Made by a program: the position numbers and the translations under genes
Assembly (NCBI GenBank): GCA_037178675.1
Contig: JAYMGJ010000539.1
Location: 1 to 28,213, forward strand
DNA: 28,213 nt
Source: Scleroderma bovista
Taxonomy: Eukaryota > Basidiomycota > Agaricomycetes > Boletales > Sclerodermataceae
Direction: 5' to 3'
The notes under the pieces: model-generated
Database searches by the model: none
Seen by the model: the letters and a program-made list of their open reading frames with translations, nothing else
Told to the model about the DNA's origin: nothing
Part shown: positions 27,984 to 28,213 of the stretch, piece by piece
Numbering within the stretch: position 1 is the first letter of the stretch
Layout of the letters: each line of letters opens with the position of its first letter

Positions 27984-28213
27984 ACCAAATGCTGTGTGTG
28001 GTGTGTTATGTCACATTTTTGATATGTTTTCAAAGTCTCCGCATTTTTTCGGACATTTTCCCACGCCCTCCATCATATCATTTCACTTCTCCTGCGCTTC
28101 CACATCAAGCTATTAACTTGGTGATGATATGGCAACTACTATATAGTATTACAGAGCCTCCTAGATAGTCAGAATATGGATGGTTGCACTGGGGACTGAT
28201 AAAGCCCCTATTT
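27984..28213 (-). repeat. Inverted repeat, right arm (230 bp)
   Basis: This is the partner of 27488-27717. It ends at the last base of the window, so its true length is unknown. Confidence 0.9.

Overview
The window looks like a transposon graveyard from a filamentous fungus, most likely a basidiomycete. The support is indirect: two Ty1/copia families primed from inside the initiator tRNA-Met, hAT debris, a TGTTACGACC-type solo LTR, and one host-like gene scrap with a possible 48-nt intron. There are no bacterial operons, no rRNA or tRNA genes and no CRISPR array. I find no complete, intact host gene.

Layout. (1) 1-598: right end of a hAT transposon, with the transposase C-terminus and an ACCC/GGGT-rich end. 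(2) 599-4205: 'copia A' copy 1, lacking its 5' end and heavily mutated at CpG sites. It continues at 9780-9809 and 18687-18740 because two elements were inserted into it. (3) 4206-9779: a 5.6-kb, essentially non-coding element with long imperfect terminal inverted repeats (TIRs) and an 8-bp target duplication. It is built almost wholly of tandem repeats and itself carries a solo LTR (4296-4923, target duplication CAGCT). (4) 9810-18686: 'copia B', a structurally complete 8.9-kb element with two 582-bp LTRs and target duplication CCTTC. It carries 2.4 kb of extra open reading frames between the primer binding site and gag. (5) 18741-19382: a non-transposon strip with a minus-strand host-like gene fragment. 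(6) 19383-26030: copia A copy 2 with both LTRs and a nearly pristine gag-protease-integrase frame. It is split by a 2.37-kb non-autonomous hAT element (22473-24844, target duplication CACACAAC) and has a 1.64-kb in-frame deletion of reverse transcriptase. (7) 26031-28213: a minus-strand copia gag scrap, a run of perfect hairpins, and an apparently perfect 230-bp inverted repeat that meets the window edge.

How it fits together. Copia A copy 1 came first, then received the satellite-bearing element and copia B. Copia A copy 2 is a separate, younger insertion of the same family, later hit by hAT. Reading frames in copy 1 and copia B are broken mostly by TGA codons where arginine CGA is expected or plausible. 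The LTR differences in copia B are almost all CpG transitions. Both point to cytosine-methylation-driven decay. The most unusual feature is the pair of unrecognised ORFs upstream of gag in copia B, the second of which ends one nucleotide before the gag ATG. Similarity to known databases could not be tested here.
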